DNA from: Selenomonas sp. GACV-9
GTDB taxonomy: Bacteria; Bacillota; Negativicutes; Selenomonadales; Selenomonadaceae
NCBI GenBank assembly: GCA_900116485.1
Contig: FPAX01000001.1
Span: 248,001-312,000 of the forward strand
Direction of reading: 5' to 3'
Length of the DNA stretch: 64,000 nucleotides
Below the pieces are notes generated by a model that had not been told where the DNA came from, made no database searches, and saw only the letters and a list, made by a program, of their open reading frames with translations. A program made the position numbers and the translations under genes. This document shows positions 59,765-64,000 of the stretch, in pieces (positions within the stretch are counted from its first letter, which is position 1; each line of letters starts with the position of its first letter).

Positions 59765-60739
59765 TCAATTATTATCCTTCTTGACTACCCGCATAATCTT
59801 TTCTTCCGTCCAGCCGCTGGCAATTTTAATGATGGACAAATCTTTTCCAGCATTCCATAGGTTCATTATTACCTCTATCGTTTTCGCTTCAGCTCCCTGT
59901 GCTATTCCCTGTGTTAACCCACGCTCATAAATGCCTTCGCTCAAATTGCACATCGTTCTCAACTCCTCTTCCATTTCAGCAGTAACTTCAATATCAAACT
60001 TCTTCCTTAGAATTTCACTCTTTTCTTCAGCGGTCTTATCTGTCTCCTGGAATATCACCTGCAGCATGGACAGCATCTTGTTCCGTACCGGCCCCGATGC
60101 CAGATAGACCATCACGATGTTAATCAGGTCATAATTTTCCTGCGGTTCCTTGTACTTGCCAACCAGATGACGCTCCGCCATACGATAGTGGTTGATGACA
60201 CTCCTGTCCGCAGGTGATTCCATACATATCCAAATGGTGTATACCTTCTTGACCTCACTGTAATCAGAGCCACTGAATTCCGTTTCCTTCTGCGATGATA
60301 TCAACCTGCTGGCATAGAATACGGCTCTTTTCGTTAGGATATATTTTAACGTAGATTCCGAAAATGTCTTCTGAGCCTCTATATTGATGATGAGACGTAT
60401 GCGTTCGCCACTATCCGGAATAATGGCATGGAAAATTATGTCAAAGGTAATCCAGCCCTCTGTGACATCGCCTGCTTCATTGCGCAGTCCCTTTATCTTC
60501 TTCGGTTTTTTCACCACGTTCGTTTTGCCAGGATTTACCGGCACATCGCTGACCTGAATATCGCCCTCGATACACTTCTCAGCGATGTCTTTGATACTTG
60601 CGTTCTTAAACTCCGGCACGGTTCCCTTCAACAGGTACGCAGCTACAGACCTTTCCGACAAGATATTCTTGGCAGCAAGATCATACTGAGGATTATTAAA
60701 ACCAAGCAGTTCTTCTGCTGACGTTTGGCTTTGTGTCAT
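59765..60739 (-). CDS. Rpn/PD-(D/E)xK nuclease-family protein (transposase-like)
   Basis: A 324-residue protein with GAGAGGAG upstream of ATG 60739. The nuclease core contains GWITFDIIFHAIIP (Asp100) and LIINIEAQK (Glu121, Gln123), the D...ExQ pattern of the Rpn family. Such proteins are recombination-promoting nucleases, often annotated as transposases, without terminal inverted repeats of their own. A helical C-terminal part includes LTQGIAQGAEAKTIEVIMNLWNAGKDLS, the usual tail. It lies 70 bp upstream of mod on the same strand, a frequent defence-island companion. Confidence 0.88.
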   Translation of the reverse strand: MTQSQTSAEELLGFNNPQYDLAAKNILSERSVAAYLLKGTVPEFKNASIKDIAEKCIEGDIQVSDVPVNPGKTNVVKKPKKIKGLRNEAGDVTEGWITFDIIFHAIIPDSGERIRLIINIEAQKTFSESTLKYILTKRAVFYASRLISSQKETEFSGSDYSEVKKVYTIWICMESPADRSVINHYRMAERHLVGKYKEPQENYDLINIVMVYLASGPVRNKMLSMLQVIFQETDKTAEEKSEILRKKFDIEVTAEMEEELRTMCNLSEGIYERGLTQGIAQGAEAKTIEVIMNLWNAGKDLSIIKIASGWTEEKIMRVVKKDNN

Positions 60740-60894
60740 TGATAGCGACTCCTCTCTCTTGCCTGAATTATATCACAAATCATCATACCCATAAAGTCCT
60801 GCAACAAGTGTTACGCCCTATTAACAATGCCTATTCTTACATTCCCCCGGTCATGATTCCGCCCTATTTATGTACGAATGCCGCTGGTTGAAAA

Positions 60895-61467
60895 TCACGT
60901 CTGCACTTTGACCCGCTGCGCGATGTCTTCCTTCTCCTTAGGCTCCGGCCCGGCAGCGATGCCGCCAAACGGCATCTGGGCGATGAGTTTCCAGGAAGCC
61001 GGCAGGGCAAACAAGGTATGCACGGCCTCGTCAATGACCGGATTGTAGTGCTGGATACTAGCCCCGACCTCCAAATCGCGCAAGGCTGTCCAGGCAGCAA
61101 ACTGCAACATGCCGTTAGCCTGCTGCGCCCATAGCGGGAAGTTTTCCGCATACATGGGAAACTGCCCCTGCAAGTTCCTTACAACATCTTCATCGTAGAA
61201 ATAGAGCACCGTACCCGCGCCAGCCTTGAAGCCGTCAATCTTCTCACGTGCTACCTTGCCGTCAAAGGCATCGTAAATCACGTCCCAAAGCACATCCTGC
61301 TTCCTGCCGAGCGCCACCACGACACGCGCCGACCTCATATTGAACGCATCAGGCGTCAGCTCTGTTGCCTGCTCCACCACCTCGCGGATCTTCTCGGCCG
61401 TGACCGGCAGCTCCTTATTGATTTGATAATACGAGCGGCGCCTGCCCATAGATTCCAGGATTCCCAT
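60895..61467 (-). CDS. Nitroreductase family protein
   Basis: A 190-residue FMN-dependent oxidoreductase. ATG 61467 follows GGGAGG by 7 nt; the frame is open eight codons more. The N-terminal MGRRRSYYQINKEL segment carries the FMN-phosphate contact Arg-Arg/Ser. GMLQFAAWTALRDLEVGASIQHYNPVIDE (in two parts) is typical of the short YdgI/fatty-acid-repression subfamily. The C-terminus MPFGGIAAGPEPKEKEDI matches the flavin-binding tail. Substrate unknown. Confidence 0.9.
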   Translation of the reverse strand: MGILESMGRRRSYYQINKELPVTAEKIREVVEQATELTPDAFNMRSARVVVALGRKQDVLWDVIYDAFDGKVAREKIDGFKAGAGTVLYFYDEDVVRNLQGQFPMYAENFPLWAQQANGMLQFAAWTALRDLEVGASIQHYNPVIDEAVHTLFALPASWKLIAQMPFGGIAAGPEPKEKEDIAQRVKVQT

Positions 61468-61565
61468 AAAAAAACCTCCCTTGCTATGCAAAATTTTCTT
61501 TGTCTACGCTTGTATTCGCGTCCGACAAGGAAAAGTCCTGCCAAGGGAGGCCCAGCGATATTTTC

Positions 61566-62777
61566 TTAGGTATTTGCCGTCTTGACGGCGGCAGCTGCGC
61601 GGCTGCCATGCAGTTTCAACACCGCAGCCAGCAGGAAGTTCAGCACGAAGCAGCCGGCAAAGAACAGCAGCGTCGCCGAATAGCTATGCGTATGCTCCCA
61701 GAACCACGAAACGATGGTCGGACCGGCCACGCCAGCAATGCCCCAGGCCGTCAGCACACGGCCGTGGATCGCGCTTAACTCACGCGTGCCGAAGATATCG
61801 GCAAGATAAGCCGGCATGCACGAAAAGCCGCCACCATAGCAGCTGATGATCAGAAACACGAGCAACTGGAACATCAGCGCATCGCTTGTGCCCGCCAGCA
61901 AGTAAAAGGCACCGATCTCCAGCGCGAAAAACACCATGTAGGTGAGCCCGCGCCCCAAATAATCCGAGAGCGTCGACCAGACAATGCGCCCGCCGCCATT
62001 CAAGAGCCCGATGATGCCAACCATGGACGCCGCCTGGGCCGCATCCATGCCGGCAACCTGCTGGGCCATCGGCGAGGCCACAGCCAGCAGGCCGATGCCG
62101 CAGGTGATATTGACAAAGAACACCCACCAGAGCGCCCCGAACTGCCAGGTCTTGATGGCCTCAGCCGCCGTAGCGCCATGCTGGATGCGCGTGACCTGTG
62201 CCCTGCCCTTCTGCTGCACAGGCGGCTTCAGGTAAAGGGCTGACGCCCCCATCAAGACCATGTAGACCGCCCCCAGGATCAGGAAATTGTCCACCAGACC
62301 AACCCGTGCCGTCAAGAACTGCATGACAGGCCCTGCCACCAGCGCGGCAAAGCCGAAGCCCATGATGGCAAGCCCCGTCGCAAAGCCGCGGTGCTGCGGG
62401 AAATACTTGACGAGCGTCGATACCGGCGTGATATAGCCGACACCAAGGCCGATGCCGCCGATGACACCATAGAAAAGATACAAGAGCAGCAAGCTGTGCA
62501 AATGGAGCGCCAGCGCTGTGCCGAACATGCCCGTGCCAAAGAACAGCATGGCCAGCAGCCCGCTCTTCTTCGGCCCATGTTTTTCCACAAACCGGCCCAA
62601 GAAACCTGCCGACATGCCAAGAAACAGGATTGCCAGAGAAAACGCCCCTGTCGTCTGCGCAAGCGTAGTCCCCATTTGTGCCATAATCGGGCGCGTCAGG
62701 ACACTCCAGGCATAGACGCTGCCGATGGAAATATGGATTCCCACCGCAGCCAACGCAATGAGCCAACGATTTCGCAT
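61566..62777 (-). CDS. OFA-type MFS transporter (oxalate/formate antiporter family)
   Basis: A 403-residue membrane protein with twelve helices. ATG 62777 is chosen because AAAGGATGG lies upstream; the frame extends further into the leader hairpin, which cannot be coding. The OFA start WLIALAAVGIHISIGSVYAWSV and GFLGRFVEKHGPKKSG (motif A equivalent) are clear, as are GGIGLGVGYITPVSTLVKYFP and the GRIVWSTLSDYLGR loop. Members move small carboxylates such as oxalate or formate, but the substrate varies. It is controlled by a leader with a terminator (62834-62945). Confidence 0.9.
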   Translation of the reverse strand: MRNRWLIALAAVGIHISIGSVYAWSVLTRPIMAQMGTTLAQTTGAFSLAILFLGMSAGFLGRFVEKHGPKKSGLLAMLFFGTGMFGTALALHLHSLLLLYLFYGVIGGIGLGVGYITPVSTLVKYFPQHRGFATGLAIMGFGFAALVAGPVMQFLTARVGLVDNFLILGAVYMVLMGASALYLKPPVQQKGRAQVTRIQHGATAAEAIKTWQFGALWWVFFVNITCGIGLLAVASPMAQQVAGMDAAQAASMVGIIGLLNGGGRIVWSTLSDYLGRGLTYMVFFALEIGAFYLLAGTSDALMFQLLVFLIISCYGGGFSCMPAYLADIFGTRELSAIHGRVLTAWGIAGVAGPTIVSWFWEHTHSYSATLLFFAGCFVLNFLLAAVLKLHGSRAAAAVKTANT

Positions 62778-62833
62778 GAAAACCATCCTTTCTGCTGCCT
62801 GCGCAGCAACGAGAAAAAGAGCTTTCATCCAAA

Positions 62834-62945
62834 CAAAAAACCGTCTGGACAAAAACTCTCTGCCCAGACGGTCGGCTTGTTAAACCTTGCAGTACATGTG
62901 GTCGATTCCACTAATCCGTCAGTCCTGCACGGCATTATCGACTTG
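62834..62945 (-). promoter_or_regulatory. Attenuator leader of the OFA transporter, possible ZTP (pfl) riboswitch
   Basis: On the minus strand GCAGGACTGACGG is followed by a GTGG-AATCGA-CCAC hairpin and ACTGC, which closes the outer stem. A linker leads to CCGACCGTCTGGGCA, close to the conserved CCGCCUGGGC block of ZTP riboswitches. That block is also the 5' arm of a terminator (CCGTCTGG with CCAGACGG, then TTTTTTG). Block order and terminator overlap fit ZTP, but the GGGGAGC-type strand is poorly conserved. Confidence 0.45.
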
Positions 62946-62952
62946 TAAGCTT

Positions 62953-62981
62953 AGTTTAACCATTGACGTTTGACTTGTCAA
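62953..62981 (-). promoter_or_regulatory. Promoter of the OFA transporter, overlapping a TTGAC/GTCAA palindrome
   Basis: On the minus strand TTGACA (62976-62981) and TAAACT (62953-62958) are separated by 17 bp. The -35 is half of the exact palindrome TTGACTTGTCAA (62970-62981). Confidence 0.7.
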
Positions 62982-63010
62982 GTCTTTTGCAGCTGCTGCC
63001 CATCTCGCGC

Positions 63011-63370
63011 TTAGAAGGACCCGCCATTGGCCAGCCATGCCTTCGCCGTATATTCGCTCAGGCCTACTGCATCGATGCGGAATACATTGCCGCTCGAACC
63101 CGTGCGCAGATCCTTGACGCTTACATAGCCGACCTGCGTCAGATAGCCGCCATTGAGTGCCTCGATGACATCATGGTCTTCGAGCGGATAATCGCCCGGG
63201 TACTCCACGATGGTGCCGACCGAATACCCTTCACAGGTATAGATCGCAACCTTCGGCCCTACTGAGGTATTGATCATGCCATCGATGCTTCCTCCCGAAA
63301 CATGTGCCATGCAGATACTCGAAAGCCCCATCATCAGAACTGCCAGCAAAGTCATAATACGCGTTTTCAT
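63011..63370 (-). CDS. Small exported protein of unknown function
   Basis: A 119-residue protein. ATG 63370 follows AAGGAGGAATTTATC; the frame is open 33 codons upstream without a ribosome site. The signal peptide is MKTRIMTLLAVLMMGLSSIC, cleavage probably after MAH or CMA. The mature part is about 95 residues, beta-rich, with GGSIDGMINTSVGPKVAIYT and two GYL/GYV segments. It has one cysteine in the mature part. No family recognised. Located between uxaA and the transporter. Confidence 0.65.
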   Translation of the reverse strand: MKTRIMTLLAVLMMGLSSICMAHVSGGSIDGMINTSVGPKVAIYTCEGYSVGTIVEYPGDYPLEDHDVIEALNGGYLTQVGYVSVKDLRTGSSGNVFRIDAVGLSEYTAKAWLANGGSF

Positions 63371-63527
63371 GATAAATTCCTCCTTGCATTTCCCGCTGTG
63401 CGGTTTGGTTTGTTTTGCTATTTGTTCTTTATATCCCTGAGGCAGCCAAAGTGTTATAGACTTTTGCAAAAAAAATTTCTCTCTTATAAAAAAGCAGAGA
63501 TTGCTCGCCCATCAACCAGAGACTCAC

Positions 63528-63539
63528 TTGACATGTCAA
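63528..63539. repeat. TTGAC-NN-GTCAA palindrome
   Basis: An exact TTGACATGTCAA copy between the uxaA stop and the small secreted gene. No matching -10 at 17 bp was found. Confidence 0.85.
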
Positions 63540-63546
63540 AATTCTT

Positions 63547-64000
63547 CTATAAACAAACTCCGTCTTTGAAGATTGCCAATTCATGCTTATCCAGATGCTC
63601 CGATACTGTTTTTTCCTGTCCAGAAGCAACTGCCAGCATATAATTCCAAAATCGTTCTCCCAGTTCTTCTAATGATGCACCTTCCAGCAGCATCCCTGCA
63701 TTGAAATCAAGCCAGTTCTTTTTCCGTGTTGCCAACTTCGAGTTGCTGGCAATCTTCACCGTTGGCACAGGCGCTGCAAACGGAGTACCACGCCCTGTCG
63801 TGAACAAGATCAACTGCGCACCCGCTGCAGCCAAAGCATTTGCTGCCACCAGATCGTTGCCAGGACTCTCAAGCAGCAGCAATCCTTGCGTCTTGTTTTT
63901 TATTCTCTGTCCATAAGCCAATACATCCGTAACCAGCGCCACGCCTCCTTTTTGCACACAACCCAAGGATTTTTCTTCCAGCGTGGTTATGCCACCAGCT
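63547..64000 (-). CDS. uxaA: Altronate/galactarate-type dehydratase, C-terminal part
   Basis: The frame is open to the window edge, so the N-terminus is missing; about 151 residues are seen. The first visible segment, AGGITTLEEKSLGCVQKGG, and the later FTTGRGTPFAAPVPTVKIASN match the C-terminal half of UxaA/GarD dehydratases, which remove water from D-altronate (or galactarate) in hexuronate breakdown. WLDFNAGMLLEG and ASGQEKTVSEHLDKHELAIFKDG are typical of the end of the family. UxaA is favoured over GarD by overall wording, but this is not certain. Confidence 0.88.
   Translation of the reverse strand, partial: AGGITTLEEKSLGCVQKGGVALVTDVLAYGQRIKNKTQGLLLLESPGNDLVAANALAAAGAQLILFTTGRGTPFAAPVPTVKIASNSKLATRKKNWLDFNAGMLLEGASLEELGERFWNYMLAVASGQEKTVSEHLDKHELAIFKDGVCL

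Overview
The window is a bacterial chromosome segment, most likely from a diderm member of the Firmicutes in the class Negativicutes (Selenomonas-like). The gene order rimP-nusA-ylxR-ylxQ-infB-rbfA-nrnA-truB, with ribF, rpsO and pnp close by, is Firmicute-like. The envelope genes (an AsmA-like protein, signal-anchored SGNH hydrolases) and a carboxyspermidine-type polyamine operon fit a cell with an outer membrane. This placement is inferred from gene content; no rRNA or tRNA gene was seen. Most genes lie on the minus strand.

Layout. 1-3300 is an AT-rich accessory stretch: a cut-off secreted protein with YD-like segments, a UDG-like protein, a small serine resolvase, and a DUF2922/YvrJ pair in which yvrJ carries a stop at codon 3. 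3527-8190 holds ilvD, cobO, an SGNH hydrolase and a small orphan gene with a near-consensus promoter. 8200-16310 holds a hybrid histidine kinase paired with a CheB whose receiver is degenerate, a metallo-beta-lactamase-fold hydrolase, a FeoA-FeoB fusion, an MFS transporter and a small secreted protein. 16500-22800 holds udk, a small HTH protein, an envelope operon (SGNH hydrolase, AsmA-like protein, csrA, unknown) and an orphan tyrosine recombinase. 22800-36180 is the translation/RNA block, interrupted by a large hybrid kinase between truB and ribF. 36200-41800 has two unknown genes, pcrA, a CBS-type pyrophosphatase and a 199-bp inverted-repeat element.

41850-46430 is the trehalose locus: treR is divergent from treB-treC, with two TreR-type operators between. 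46510-53405 is a six-gene polyamine operon (speA, speE, carboxyspermidine dehydrogenase and decarboxylase, aguA, aguB) that would carry arginine through agmatine and N-carbamoylputrescine to putrescine and spermidine. 53545-64000 holds a MATE exporter behind an attenuator leader resembling a guanidine-IV riboswitch, a type III restriction-modification pair with an Rpn-like nuclease gene, a nitroreductase, an OFA-type MFS transporter behind a possible ZTP-type attenuator, a small secreted protein and the end of a uxaA-type dehydratase gene.

The most unusual signal is a dispersed 12-bp palindrome, TTGAC-NN-GTCAA. I find 15 exact copies, nearly all intergenic, against well under one expected by chance. 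Several form tandem arrays with a 13-bp pitch (four units between speA and speE, three upstream of the 15887 MFS gene). Others coincide with the -35 box of good promoters or sit in transcript-end hairpins. It looks like the site of an unidentified DNA-binding protein.
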